The translations under genes were made by a program, and so were the position numbers. A stretch of 64,000 nucleotides of DNA from Methylosinus sp. Sm6 (lineage in GTDB: Bacteria; Pseudomonadota; Alphaproteobacteria; Rhizobiales; Beijerinckiaceae). Below the pieces are notes generated by a model, which searched no databases, had not been told where the DNA came from, and worked only from the letters and a program-made list of their open reading frames with translations. Location: NCBI RefSeq assembly GCF_019802345.1, contig NZ_JAINDZ010000022.1:1-64000 (forward strand), read 5' to 3'. Positions within the stretch are counted from its first letter, which is position 1. Each line of letters opens with the position of its first letter. This document shows positions 18,145 through 27,438 of this stretch, piece by piece.

Positions 18145-19116
18145 TCAAATCAACAAATCCTTGGCAATGCTCTTCCAACCATAAAAATATTTGTATTTGC
18201 CGCGCAGCGCCATATCGGCGATCGCCGCCAGCCTGCCCGGATACGACACGTCGTGCAGCGCCGCCCTGTTTTCAAACGCATCGATATGTCTCGACAGTTC
18301 CCCGAGCACATCGCCGTAATCAGCGGCGACCTCGAGACGAGAAAATTCATCGCGCTTGGCGGCAAGATGGATGCACATCCTTCGAAATTGCAGGGCTTTG
18401 GTCAAATAATCCGATCTCGAATCGGCCCCTTTGAACTTCGCGCGCCATGTCAACATGGACACGCGTTCGGGCGTCGTCATCTGCGTGGCCGCAGACGAGT
18501 TGCTCCCGTGAATCCGCCATGTCTGGAGCACGTCTGTGGTTATGTGCTTGCATCCGAGCGCCTTCGCCCAACGATGTATATAGACATCGTGGTATTTGGG
18601 CATTTCAGCGTAATCTTCCGGGAGAATGAAGGCCACAAACTCTTTCGTCATCGCGGTGCAAGCCCCCGCGATATGCCCACCCGCGCTGGCTCCGACGCTC
18701 ACACATTTTTGGAGCACAGTCAATCCGCAAGGCGTTCCATTCCCGTCAGTATATTCGGCATCGTTCACAAAAACGTGGCGGCGTGGGTTCTCCTCGATCA
18801 GACGAATCATCGTCGATATTTTGGTCCTCCGCCACGTGTCGTCCTGGTCGCTCAAAAAAATCACATCGCCGCGGCACAGCGACATCGCCCGAAGAAAGCT
18901 CCTGATGTGCCCGCTATTCTTTTCATTCGACACGACGCGGACCTCGAAGCTCGCCCGCCTTCTGAATTGCTCGATGATTGAAATCGTCTCGTCCCCCGAG
19001 CAATCGTCGCAGACCACCAGCTCATCAGGACGGCGATCCTGCTGCGCGAAGCTGTCGAGCTGCTCCTCTATCCATCTCGCGCCATTGTAGGTCGCCATTG
19101 CAATGGACACCTTCAT
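18145..19116 (-). CDS. Glycosyltransferase family 2
   Basis: The 323-residue GT-A enzyme opens with MKVSIAMATYNGARWIEEQL, then DELVVCDDCSGDET (nucleotide-binding Asp) and GDVIFLSDQDDTW, where DQDD is the metal-binding DxD of the family. LQTWRIHGSNSS corresponds to the C-terminal acceptor region of rhamnosyl/galactosyl GT2 enzymes of the RfbF/WcaA sort. It resembles its neighbour at 19.1-20.2 kb along its length, including a shared GKYxxF tail, so the pair looks like an old tandem duplication. Confidence 0.9.
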   Translation of the reverse strand: MKVSIAMATYNGARWIEEQLDSFAQQDRRPDELVVCDDCSGDETISIIEQFRRRASFEVRVVSNEKNSGHIRSFLRAMSLCRGDVIFLSDQDDTWRRTKISTMIRLIEENPRRHVFVNDAEYTDGNGTPCGLTVLQKCVSVGASAGGHIAGACTAMTKEFVAFILPEDYAEMPKYHDVYIHRWAKALGCKHITTDVLQTWRIHGSNSSAATQMTTPERVSMLTWRAKFKGADSRSDYLTKALQFRRMCIHLAAKRDEFSRLEVAADYGDVLGELSRHIDAFENRAALHDVSYPGRLAAIADMALRGKYKYFYGWKSIAKDLLI

Positions 19117-19143
19117 CTCAGTCTCCTAAGCGCGCCGAGCGGA

Positions 19144-20166
19144 TCAATGGCTTTTTTCCAGACAGGCCGCGTTTCCGCCCGGCGCCGACGGCCGCCCCCA
19201 CTCCCGACGCACAATATCCCTCAGAAAGCTTCGAACTCCATTGAAATGACGATATTTACCCTGAGCCAGCATCTCCAATGCAATTCTCTTTTGCGCGAGG
19301 AAGCCTGCGTCTACGAGCTCGCTTCGGCGCAGCAGCGCTGACATCTCCACTTCCAGCTCAGCGAGCGCGGCGTCGATCACCCCGGCGCGAAACCTGCAGC
19401 CGGACGCTTCTCGAACTCGCGTCAAGCGTTCAGCTAAGCAATTGTTGTAATCCAATCGGTCTTTGTAGGACGACGCCGGCTCCGTTCTCATCTGGCTCAC
19501 GAGAACATCCATCTTATTGATTCGAGCGACCGAGCTCGCGACCCATGTGGACGTGTTCTCGCCATGGCGCCGGATCAGCTGCAGCGGCTCCTCTATGACG
19601 CCATCGACCTTCAAGCCTCGTGCGATCGCATAAATCCACCAATCATGTCCGACTATCTCGTCGGGAATCGGGAAGGCGATGGATTTCAAGTCTCGATGCA
19701 TCGCGGAAAGCGCCCCGGTCGCAAGCCCCATATTCGCTCCCCATCCGGATTTGACCTGACCGAGCTTCGTAGCGCCACGCCACCGCAGGTCACGATCGAC
19801 GATTTTTCCGTCGTGGACGAACAGCAGCTTACTGTCGTCGGCGCGAAACGCGGCTTCAACGGCTTCCATTTTTCTCGGCAACCAGACATCATCCTGATCG
19901 GAAAAAAATACAATGTCTCCCCTGCAGCGGCGCGCGGCCGTCTCGAAATTCTTGGTGTACCCGAGGTTCGCCTCGTTTCTATAGACCATGACCGGAAAGG
20001 GTGCGCGTTTCGCAAAGGCCTCGACGATCGGAAGCGTCTCGTCGCTGGAACCGTCGTCGCAGACGATGAGCTCGTCAGGCAAACGGGTTTGAGAAAGAAA
20101 CGATTCGAGCTGCGCGCCAATGTTCCTCTCGCCATTGAACGTCGCCATCGCGATCGACAGCTTCAT
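19144..20166 (-). CDS. Glycosyltransferase family 2
   Basis: This 340-residue GT-A enzyme has MKLSIAMATFNGERNIGAQLES, DELIVCDDGSSDETL, DIVFFSDQDDVWLPRKM (the DxD site) and GHDWWIYAIARG, with LIRRHGENTS in the acceptor region. It is paralogous to the gene just downstream. Its ATG overlaps the TGA of the acyltransferase at 20163 (ATGA), so the two are translationally coupled. Confidence 0.9.
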   Translation of the reverse strand: MKLSIAMATFNGERNIGAQLESFLSQTRLPDELIVCDDGSSDETLPIVEAFAKRAPFPVMVYRNEANLGYTKNFETAARRCRGDIVFFSDQDDVWLPRKMEAVEAAFRADDSKLLFVHDGKIVDRDLRWRGATKLGQVKSGWGANMGLATGALSAMHRDLKSIAFPIPDEIVGHDWWIYAIARGLKVDGVIEEPLQLIRRHGENTSTWVASSVARINKMDVLVSQMRTEPASSYKDRLDYNNCLAERLTRVREASGCRFRAGVIDAALAELEVEMSALLRRSELVDAGFLAQKRIALEMLAQGKYRHFNGVRSFLRDIVRREWGRPSAPGGNAACLEKSH

Positions 20167-22082
20167 TGTCTCGATCCTCCGCCCATCGTTACGACTCCCG
20201 TCGGATCGCGAAGCGTCCTCACACTCGCGAGGCGTTCGCCGAGGTATCTTGCGCCATGAATTGTCAAGTGGGAGCCGTCATAGGAGAGCAGCTTTCCGTC
20301 CTCCGTGAACAATCCGCATGACGTCTCGCTTCGACATAATAGATCATTGACGTCGATAAATTCAGCGTCCCTCAGCGACGCCTCGATGGCTCGGTTGATG
20401 GCCAAATGCTCCTCGGGGAGCTTGCTGCGATAGCGCAATCTCTCCTGGCTCTTCATCCGTATGAGTTCGCGCAGATCGACCTCTCCAAACGTCTTTGTTC
20501 CGAACACGACCACCGGCTTCCCAAATTCGCGCTTCAAGTTGGCGACGCTCCGCGCGACGAGAGGCGCTTGCCAGGCTTGCCAAGCCGATGCGATCCAGAC
20601 AACGTCGGCTGCGAGCAGTAGGCCTCTGAGCTTCTCGTTTCGGTAGCCGCCATTCGCGCCGCTTCCGAGAAGACAAAAATTGCGGGCTTCATCGGCAATC
20701 TTTAGCAGAATGTCTTCGACATAGAGATTGCCGCAACGATGGGAAATGTGAAAAGTCGACAGCTCGATCCGTTCCTTTAAACCATCCGTCCCATCCAGCA
20801 CCGCGTTCGCGATGTCTTCGGCGAAACTGTCACCGATGAGCATGACTTTCAGACGGCCGGAAGAACGAGAGAAGTTGCGAAGGAGCAAAGTGGAGAAGTT
20901 CTGTTCCACATATTTTCCGGCTTCCACTTTGGAAATGGCCCCCAGAGCTCTGTCCTCCTCGGGCAAGCGCGAGGCGAATCCGTTGGTATGATAGCCGACC
21001 ACGCCAAAGCCAATGAATGCCGCCGACGCCACGCTCGATGACATGAAAATGCTCTTTCGATCAAATAGGCTTCGGTCTCTAAAGGGTTGCTCGACCAACC
21101 GCCAGCTCACGAAGGCTGAGAGGAACACCAGGGCGACGAGGGCGGGTGCGACCAATATATTCTCGCTGCTCGGCAAAGCATAGCGTGCGAATGCAAATAT
21201 AGGTTGATGCCAGAGATACGCGCTGTAGCTGATAACGCCGACGCCCGTCATCAACTTGCAGCTCAAGAGCCGACCGACGCATGTCTCCCGCGTTGCAAAA
21301 ACGACGATGAACAGAGCGCCAAGGGTCGGAGCGAGCGCATAAATGCCCGGATAGGGCGTGGCGGGCCCATAGAACAATATAGAAATCGCCACGAGCGAAA
21401 GTCCGGCCACGCCTCCATATTCTTTCAGCGATGGCGAGAGACCGGGCGCCTGCGAGAGGTAGAATGCCGAAAAGCAGCCCAGTATCAATTCCCAGGCTCG
21501 GGTCGGCAGCAAGAAAAAGCCGGCATTTGCGTTGTGGTATGCGGCCCAATGAGCGAGCAGCAAGCTGACGACGCCCCCCGCCGCCAAGGACCACAGCACA
21601 AACCGCTTTCCCAGTCGACACGATAGCAGGAGGAACGCCGGATATAAAATATAGAACTGCTCCTCTACGCTCAGGCTCCATGTGTGTAGCAATGGCTTCA
21701 TCTCACCGGAAACATCGAAATACCCGCTCTCTCTCCAAAGGACAATGTTCGAGACAAAAAGCGGAACGCCGATCACGGTCTGCAGAAATTGCTTCATGTC
21801 TCCGGGCAGCAGGAGCAACCAAGCGAAGGGAAGGCTCGCCGCCATCACGAAAAACAGCGCCGGGAGGATTCGGCGCGCCCTGCGTTCGTAGAATTCCAGA
21901 ATCGAGAACCGGCCAGACTCCATGTCCGAGATTATGATGGTCGTGATCAAATAGCCGCTTATGACGAAGAACACGTCCACCCCCACAAAGCCTCCTTTGG
22001 CGAGCCCAATTCCCGAATGGAAAAATATGACGGGGAAGATGGCTAACGCTCTGAGGCCGTCAATCTCTGGTCGATATTTCAT
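20163..22082 (-). CDS. OafA/YrhL-type acyltransferase with SGNH domain
   Basis: The 639-residue protein has an AT3 (acyltransferase 3) membrane domain of about ten helices over residues 1-370, starting YRPEIDGLRALAIFPVIFFH and including GGFVGVDVFFVISGYLI, YERRARRILPAL and HTWSLSVEEQFYILYP. A C-terminal periplasmic SGNH hydrolase domain follows, with VMLIGDSFAED (Ser block) and YDGSHLTIHGARYLG (DxxH block). Such two-domain proteins O-acetylate surface polysaccharides or lipids in the periplasm using cytoplasmic acetyl donors. It is one of two AT3 proteins in the locus. Confidence 0.92.
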   Translation of the reverse strand: MKYRPEIDGLRALAIFPVIFFHSGIGLAKGGFVGVDVFFVISGYLITTIIISDMESGRFSILEFYERRARRILPALFFVMAASLPFAWLLLLPGDMKQFLQTVIGVPLFVSNIVLWRESGYFDVSGEMKPLLHTWSLSVEEQFYILYPAFLLLSCRLGKRFVLWSLAAGGVVSLLLAHWAAYHNANAGFFLLPTRAWELILGCFSAFYLSQAPGLSPSLKEYGGVAGLSLVAISILFYGPATPYPGIYALAPTLGALFIVVFATRETCVGRLLSCKLMTGVGVISYSAYLWHQPIFAFARYALPSSENILVAPALVALVFLSAFVSWRLVEQPFRDRSLFDRKSIFMSSSVASAAFIGFGVVGYHTNGFASRLPEEDRALGAISKVEAGKYVEQNFSTLLLRNFSRSSGRLKVMLIGDSFAEDIANAVLDGTDGLKERIELSTFHISHRCGNLYVEDILLKIADEARNFCLLGSGANGGYRNEKLRGLLLAADVVWIASAWQAWQAPLVARSVANLKREFGKPVVVFGTKTFGEVDLRELIRMKSQERLRYRSKLPEEHLAINRAIEASLRDAEFIDVNDLLCRSETSCGLFTEDGKLLSYDGSHLTIHGARYLGERLASVRTLRDPTGVVTMGGGSRQ

Positions 22083-22144
22083 AGTGTCAGGTCTCGAACG
22101 GTCTTGTCTCGACGATCGATAAGACGAGCGTCGCGTCCTCGGCG

Positions 22145-23239
22145 CTATGCCGCCGCGCTTCGTTTGCGGGCCGTCAAAGTGATGAATTCGAGCTTGTCCG
22201 TTTCGACATGCGAAAGCGCGATGCCGAGCGTCTCGAGAAACGGCAGCGATTTTCGATCGGCGCCATATGGATTTTCGCCGGCGGCAATGGATGCGCTTCT
22301 CGAATAGATAGATTTTCGTATCGATGTTCGACGAATCTTTGTGATCCCTTCGAAACCGACGGACGTAAGGACATGAGACAGGCTGGAGGGATTGAACAGG
22401 ACGAGGTGTCGGGGCGCTTCGATCCCCCGCCAGTTCTTGCCGAACCGCTCGGCGCCGTGGCTGCCGATATTCGGCGTATCGATGTAGACGATTGCTCCCG
22501 GCTTCAAAAGCCGGTGGACCGCCATGAGCACGGACTTCGGCTGGTGAACATGTTCGATGACATGGCTCAACGTGATCGCGTCATACGCATTCTCTTCGGC
22601 TGTCGTGTCGTCGAGGATTCCGACCCGCACGTCGAGGCCTTTTCGTCGGGCAATATCCGCCGCGACCGGATCCGGCTCCAGACCCGAGACCGCCCATCCT
22701 GCATCGCGCGCATGCAGCAAGAAATCACCATTGCCACAACCGACATCGAGCAGCCGCGAGCCGCGATCAGGCTTTGGCAAATATCGAAAAGTGGCGTCTA
22801 TCATCTCACGCTGCCGCGTCATGATCAAGGCCGCCAAAATTCCCAAATCGCTCGCGGGCTTCCGCTGCGTTCCATAGCGTCGGTTCGCATAGCCGTTCGC
22901 CAGCGATCTTTTTATTCGATTGAACGCGCTCAGTTCGTCGTTGCTTTTCCGAACGGCTTCGCTGTGCGTGTAGTATGAGCCATATGCTCCGCCTATGCTC
23001 GATGGGTTCGGACGCGGGTCGAGATAGGCGCTTCGGCAGCTTCGGCAACGGTAGAGAGTCCATTTGCCCTTGGCGACAAAGAAAACCTTATCGAAGATTT
23101 CGTCATGAAGCAGCGTGCGCTCTCGGTCGCCGCAGACAGGACACGCAGCAACCGCCTCCAGCTCCGAAGGCGGCCAGGGAATGGACCATGGCGGAGAAGA
23201 AATGCCTTCTTTTTCCGTTTTCGATTCGATCTCGATCAC
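22145..23239 (-). CDS. SAM-dependent methyltransferase with N-terminal zinc ribbon
   Basis: The start is a GTG at 23239 that overlaps the TGA of the acetyltransferase upstream (GTGA), giving 364 residues; the longer open frame 5' of it overlaps that gene. Two CxxC pairs (CPVCG and CRSCR) form a zinc ribbon at about residues 33-70. The methyltransferase core has LLDVGCGNGDFLLHA, VSGLEPDPVAADIA, YDAITLSHVIEHVHQP and VYIDTPNIGS. The HVxEHVxxP motif and ribbon are typical of sugar C- or O-methyltransferases in surface-polysaccharide loci. Confidence 0.85.
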   Translation of the reverse strand: MIEIESKTEKEGISSPPWSIPWPPSELEAVAACPVCGDRERTLLHDEIFDKVFFVAKGKWTLYRCRSCRSAYLDPRPNPSSIGGAYGSYYTHSEAVRKSNDELSAFNRIKRSLANGYANRRYGTQRKPASDLGILAALIMTRQREMIDATFRYLPKPDRGSRLLDVGCGNGDFLLHARDAGWAVSGLEPDPVAADIARRKGLDVRVGILDDTTAEENAYDAITLSHVIEHVHQPKSVLMAVHRLLKPGAIVYIDTPNIGSHGAERFGKNWRGIEAPRHLVLFNPSSLSHVLTSVGFEGITKIRRTSIRKSIYSRSASIAAGENPYGADRKSLPFLETLGIALSHVETDKLEFITLTARKRSAAA

Positions 23240-23865
23240 GCGAATGTTCCTTTGCAGAATCGATAACTGCCCGTTTCGGCTTTCTCCAAGAACGACGATA
23301 TCCGATCGCTCAGCAGATCCGGCATTGCCTGAGCGATGTCCGCCTCCTGCCAGTCCCACCAGCGCAGAGCCAATAATCGATCAATCGTCTTCTCATCGAA
23401 GCGGTATCTGACGAGCCTTGCTGGATTCCCAACGACGATCGCATAGGGAGGAACGTCACGTGCGACGACGGCTCGAGCGCCTATTACGGCGCCGTCGCCG
23501 ATCGTCACTCCAGACATGATCATCGCCTCCGCGCCGATCCATACATCGCTCCCGATGACCACGTCGCCCTTCGTTTTGGGATGGCCGGGATAGCCTTGTG
23601 CGCACGGCCACAGCCAACTGAAGGGAAAAGTGGTCACCCAATCTGTCCGGTGCTCCCCACCGAGAAAAATTCTTAGCCCCGGACCTATCGACGTATAATG
23701 GCCTATCTCGAGCACGGCGCCTTCGTTCCAAGAGAAGACCACAAGGTCGCCTCCGTATGTTCCCCGGCCGATCCGATATTGCGGAAAGCGCTCAGCGAGC
23801 GTCATTCTCCGCTCTCCAAAAAGCCGTCTGAAGATCTTGGACGCCAGTCGAAGCCAGTGAGTCAC
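23236..23865 (-). CDS. CatB-related O-acetyltransferase (left-handed beta-helix)
   Basis: The GTG at 23865 overlaps the stop of the flippase gene (GTGA) and yields 209 residues. Hexapeptide repeats run from about GRGTYGGD through EIGHYTSIGPGLRIFLGG to VVIGSDVWIGAEAMIMSGVTIGDG and AVIGARAVVARDVPPYAIVVGNPA, which is the xenobiotic/CatB acetyltransferase pattern. HRTDWVTTFPF carries the family's catalytic His region. It should transfer acetyl from acetyl-CoA to a nucleotide or lipid-linked sugar in the cytoplasm. Confidence 0.85.
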   Translation of the reverse strand: MTHWLRLASKIFRRLFGERRMTLAERFPQYRIGRGTYGGDLVVFSWNEGAVLEIGHYTSIGPGLRIFLGGEHRTDWVTTFPFSWLWPCAQGYPGHPKTKGDVVIGSDVWIGAEAMIMSGVTIGDGAVIGARAVVARDVPPYAIVVGNPARLVRYRFDEKTIDRLLALRWWDWQEADIAQAMPDLLSDRISSFLEKAETGSYRFCKGTFA

Positions 23866-25307
23866 GACGAGAACCCCATTTTCCGGAAGCCGAAGGCCTT
23901 TGCCTCGGCGAAGATCAACTCTCGATCCATCAGCAGACAAACCCCGATCAGGCCGACCGCCAAGCCGAGATGCGCGAACAATGCGCGAGGAAGCCACCAG
24001 GCGCCGGCCATGGCGATCGCCACCAAAACCAGGTAGGGAGCAGCAAGCCTGGATGTTCTAGACAATGCGTCGTTCACGTAGAGCAACAGACATGTCTCCA
24101 GCAGAATGCGCAATGACCAAGCGCCGGCTGCGCCTTGAATGTTCCAAAATTTTAGTCCGAGCCACAGCGCTGCAAAATAGGCGGGCATCTCGCAAAGATA
24201 TACGATCGCCGCCGTACGCGCGTCGCCCGACGCCATCCGAGCGATGTGATGAGGAATGACCAGCGTGTTCAACCACACGCCCAATAGCAACAGTTCGGAC
24301 ACGCCGAAAGCCGCCTCGGAAAACGAAGGCCCCAGCCAGAAATCGTAGAAATCCCGGGAGAGAGAAACGCCGGCTATGACGACCGGCGTCATCACAGCGA
24401 GCAGAACCTTGCCATATCGATAGGCGAGAGCGCGGGCATCCGCCCGGCTTGCGGAGGCGAGACGCGGGAAAAGCGCGCTCGAAAAGCTTCCGGAGATGAT
24501 CAGCGTCCGGGAGACGAGATCATAGGGTACGGTATAATTGGCGACCGCTGCGGCGCTACATTGAGAGGCTATGAGAAAACGATCGGACGTCAGTAAGACC
24601 GGGCCGAGAAAGGCCTTCATCGACACCCAGCCGCCATAGCCGAGCATGCCTTTGAAATGCGCCCAATCGATGCAAGGCCGGCCGACGAGAGGAACATGGC
24701 GGCGGCACAGCCAGAACAGCAGCATCGCCACCAAGACCCGCGATGCGAGAGCCGCAGGGACGAGCGCTTCGAGGTCGGTTCTTCCCGACAACGCAATTGC
24801 GAGAGGGAAGAGTTGGCTGCATGAGTTGCCCAGCACTTGAACGGCGCCGATCTCTTCGAAACGCAGTCTCGCCCCGAGCGCGCCCGCCATGGCGGTGATC
24901 GGCAACAGGAACGACGGCGCCAGAGACAGCCAGCACAGGGCGGCGCGCGCCTCCTCGCGTTTGCCGGCAGGCACGACGCCGGTGAGCTCGAGCAGCGAGC
25001 CCGAGAAGAGATACAGCAGGACGCCCGAGATCGCGCCTAGGAAAACCGTGCTGAGCAAAGCTGTCCATAACATCCTGCTCGGCTCCGAGCTGCTGTTCGT
25101 GGAGAGGCTCGCGATACGCTGACCTACCGCTATTCCAAAACCAAGGTCCAGGAAGCTGAAATAGGTCAATAGCGCCCAAATCACGGCGAGAACGCCGTAA
25201 CGTTCTCCGCCTATCGCGTGAAGGTACAGCGGAACAGTCGCGAGACCGAGCGCCATCGGCAGAATCGCGCTGGCAATGTTCACCAATGTGTGACGCCCGA
25301 CGCTCAT
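23862..25307 (-). CDS. Polysaccharide flippase (Wzx/MOP superfamily)
   Basis: From the ATG at 25307 (MSVGRHTLVNIAS, preceded by GAGAGG) the product is 481 residues with about 12-14 hydrophobic helices. LPMALGLATVPLYLHAIGGERYG and FSFLDLGFGIAVGQRIA are the first two helices of Wzx-type MOP flippases. The protein should move lipid-linked repeat units across the inner membrane for the polymerase. The three genes flippase, CatB-type transferase and zinc-ribbon methyltransferase overlap stop-to-start in sequence. Confidence 0.87.
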   Translation of the reverse strand: MSVGRHTLVNIASAILPMALGLATVPLYLHAIGGERYGVLAVIWALLTYFSFLDLGFGIAVGQRIASLSTNSSSEPSRMLWTALLSTVFLGAISGVLLYLFSGSLLELTGVVPAGKREEARAALCWLSLAPSFLLPITAMAGALGARLRFEEIGAVQVLGNSCSQLFPLAIALSGRTDLEALVPAALASRVLVAMLLFWLCRRHVPLVGRPCIDWAHFKGMLGYGGWVSMKAFLGPVLLTSDRFLIASQCSAAAVANYTVPYDLVSRTLIISGSFSSALFPRLASASRADARALAYRYGKVLLAVMTPVVIAGVSLSRDFYDFWLGPSFSEAAFGVSELLLLGVWLNTLVIPHHIARMASGDARTAAIVYLCEMPAYFAALWLGLKFWNIQGAAGAWSLRILLETCLLLYVNDALSRTSRLAAPYLVLVAIAMAGAWWLPRALFAHLGLAVGLIGVCLLMDRELIFAEAKAFGFRKMGFSS

Positions 25308-25419
25308 TTCGCCTCTCGGACTGCGGGACGGACATTGTACGATCGGGAGCCTGCGAACTTGCTGGCGACCGACTGAATTCCCGTCGGATGGAAGCGCGCT
25401 CTCTGCAATACGACCCAAT

Positions 25420-26220
25420 TCACGAAACGCACGCCGCAGCCATCTTGGTCACGTCGATAAAAGGCATCGCTTTTATCTGTTGCCAAAATTTATCCGTCGG
25501 CGCCAATGATCCGTCGGGATATGACTTCGTGAGCGGAACGTCGTCGATGTCGATTTTTTTCCAGTGTCCGGCAAGAACGTCATTGCGAACGAAAAACGCA
25601 TTCACTCCGTTTCGGCTGATCTCGACCAAGCTGTAGTCGTTGTTGGCGCACAAATAATCGATGGCGGCTATGGACGCGCCGTAATATTCACCTGTCTCGT
25701 GCTTCTTCTTTCGATCGAAGGCGGGATCATAGGGGACGGTTATCGGCCTCAATCCGAGCGACACGTTGAACTCTGCGACGATCACAGCTGGCCTGATCGT
25801 TATGAGCTTTTCCAAGAACCAGAAATCATTGCCGTCGACGTCGACGGACAGCACGCCGACTTTTTTTGATTTCGCGTAATCGAGGATACGCTCCAGGGAG
25901 TCCAGATCGATCCACATTTCCTCCGCCCGAATGCCCCTGTGCAGAGTGAGCCTGGCAATTCGAACGTTATAGGCGCCGCCATCGACCAGAAGCCCTTTCC
26001 AGTCGCGTTTTTTGGCAAGCTCGACGGTGTTGAACTCGAATCCAGAAAAGCCGAACTCGATAAAGCACTTCGGAATATCGAGCCGAGACACGATGCGACG
26101 CAGAATCTCAGCCTCGTTGCTTTGTGAAGTCGCCCTCGTCGTCAGGTTCTTCACCAGGATGTACGGGACAGCCAACGGCGTCTTTTTTACGATCTCTTTG
26201 ACATTGTCGACGACGAGCAT
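25420..26220 (-). CDS. FkbM-like methyltransferase / conserved hypothetical
   Basis: A 266-residue protein with a weak SAM-methyltransferase pattern: CFIEFGFSGFEFNTVEL (motif I position), GLLVDGGAYNVRIAR, EEMWIDLDSLERIL and VGVLSVDVDGNDFWFLEKLI, where DVDGNDFWFLE is the best-kept block and resembles the DVEGxExxVL motif of FkbM proteins. The glycine-rich loop is degenerate (GFSGF), so catalysis is not certain. Base composition is lower in GC than in neighbouring genes. It stands 79 bp after the epimerase gene. Confidence 0.6.
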   Translation of the reverse strand: MLVVDNVKEIVKKTPLAVPYILVKNLTTRATSQSNEAEILRRIVSRLDIPKCFIEFGFSGFEFNTVELAKKRDWKGLLVDGGAYNVRIARLTLHRGIRAEEMWIDLDSLERILDYAKSKKVGVLSVDVDGNDFWFLEKLITIRPAVIVAEFNVSLGLRPITVPYDPAFDRKKKHETGEYYGASIAAIDYLCANNDYSLVEISRNGVNAFFVRNDVLAGHWKKIDIDDVPLTKSYPDGSLAPTDKFWQQIKAMPFIDVTKMAAACVS

Positions 26221-26300
26221 TTTTTCCTCCCGCGGAATCTCCTCCTCGCCTCATCGGCGATGGACAATCTGTCGATGTAGATGAGCGGCTGCCGCCGATT

Positions 26301-27374
26301 TCAGCAAAGCTGATTCTTCGGCTCGGCGATCCGCGTTGCAGAACCGCCCTGGGCTTGCGCAATGTACCATGGCATCGCCAAGCTCAGCCCCTCGCGGATG
26401 CGATATGCGGGGGCATATCCGAGATGGGCGGCCGCCTTGCCGATGTCGGCTTGGCTGTGCCGGACGTCGCCGGGCCGGAAGTCGCGATAGATGGGCTCGG
26501 CGCGCTGCAAATGAGGGAAGGACGGCGCCAGCAAGCCGCGGAGTGTTGCATAGAGCTCGTTCAGGCTCGTGCGATCGCCGACAGCGACATTGTAGACTTG
26601 GTTCGACCCCGGCGGGCTCTGGGTCGTCGCTGCGAGAAGATTGGCTTCGACGGCATTCGCGACATAGCAGAAGTCGCGGCTCGTCGCGCCGTCGCCATGG
26701 ATATAGACGGCGTCGCCCGCGATCATCGCAGCCGTCCATCTCGGAATGACGGCGGCGTAGGCGCCGTCGGGATCCTGTCGCGGCCCGAAAACGTTGAAAT
26801 AACGCAGACCAATCGTCTTCATGCCATAGCAGCGCGCAAACACCTCGGCATAGAGCTCATTGACCAGCTTGGTCACGGCATAGGGGCTCAGAGGCCGGCC
26901 GATCGTTTCCTCGACCTTCGGCAGAGCCGGGTGATCGCCGTAGGTCGAGCTGCTGGCGGCGTAGACGAAGCGCTCGACTCCAGCATCTCGGGCCGCGACC
27001 AGCATATTGACGCCGCCGACGACATTCGCGCCATTGGCGCCGATGGGATCGACGATGCTGCGCGGAACGCTGCCGAGCGCGGCCTGATGCAGAACATAAT
27101 CGACGCCGTCGCAGGCGCGGCGGCACGCATCCAGATCGCGGATGTCGCCTTCGATGAAATCGAACCTTTGCCACCGCTCCGGACCGACGAAGCTCTTCAC
27201 TTCATCCAGATTGCGTCGGTAACCAGTCGCAAAATTGTCTAGCCCGACGACTCTCTGATCGAGTTCGAGAAGCGTCTCGAGAAGATTGGAGCCGATGAAT
27301 CCGGCGACTCCCGTAACCAGCCATGTTCGCGTCGTTGCGCGCAGGTTCTGGCGCACGTCTTCATAATGCGTCAT
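26301..27374 (-). CDS. tviC: UDP-N-acetylglucosamine(uronate) 4-epimerase (TviC/WbpP-like)
   Basis: The ATG at 27374 ([12 protein letters not shown]) gives 357 residues. The N-terminal extension before [19 protein letters not shown] is characteristic of WbpP/TviC, as are [56 protein letters not shown] (Tyr/Lys pair) and [21 protein letters not shown]. Together with the TviB-like dehydrogenase at 28.6 kb it should make UDP-GalNAcA from UDP-GlcNAc, a uronic-acid donor for the polymer. The acyltransferase gene lies between the two. Confidence 0.9.
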   Translation of the reverse strand: MTHYEDVRQNLRATTRTWLVTGVAGFIGSNLLETLLELDQRVVGLDNFATGYRRNLDEVKSFVGPERWQRFDFIEGDIRDLDACRRACDGVDYVLHQAALGSVPRSIVDPIGANGANVVGGVNMLVAARDAGVERFVYAASSSTYGDHPALPKVEETIGRPLSPYAVTKLVNELYAEVFARCYGMKTIGLRYFNVFGPRQDPDGAYAAVIPRWTAAMIAGDAVYIHGDGATSRDFCYVANAVEANLLAATTQSPPGSNQVYNVAVGDRTSLNELYATLRGLLAPSFPHLQRAEPIYRDFRPGDVRHSQADIGKAAAHLGYAPAYRIREGLSLAMPWYIAQAQGGSATRIAEPKNQLC

Positions 27375-27438
27375 TGAAAGCGCCTTCAAATGCAGTCGAC
27401 CGCCATGCTCTCCCGCGATCCGATCAGACGGAACCGTT

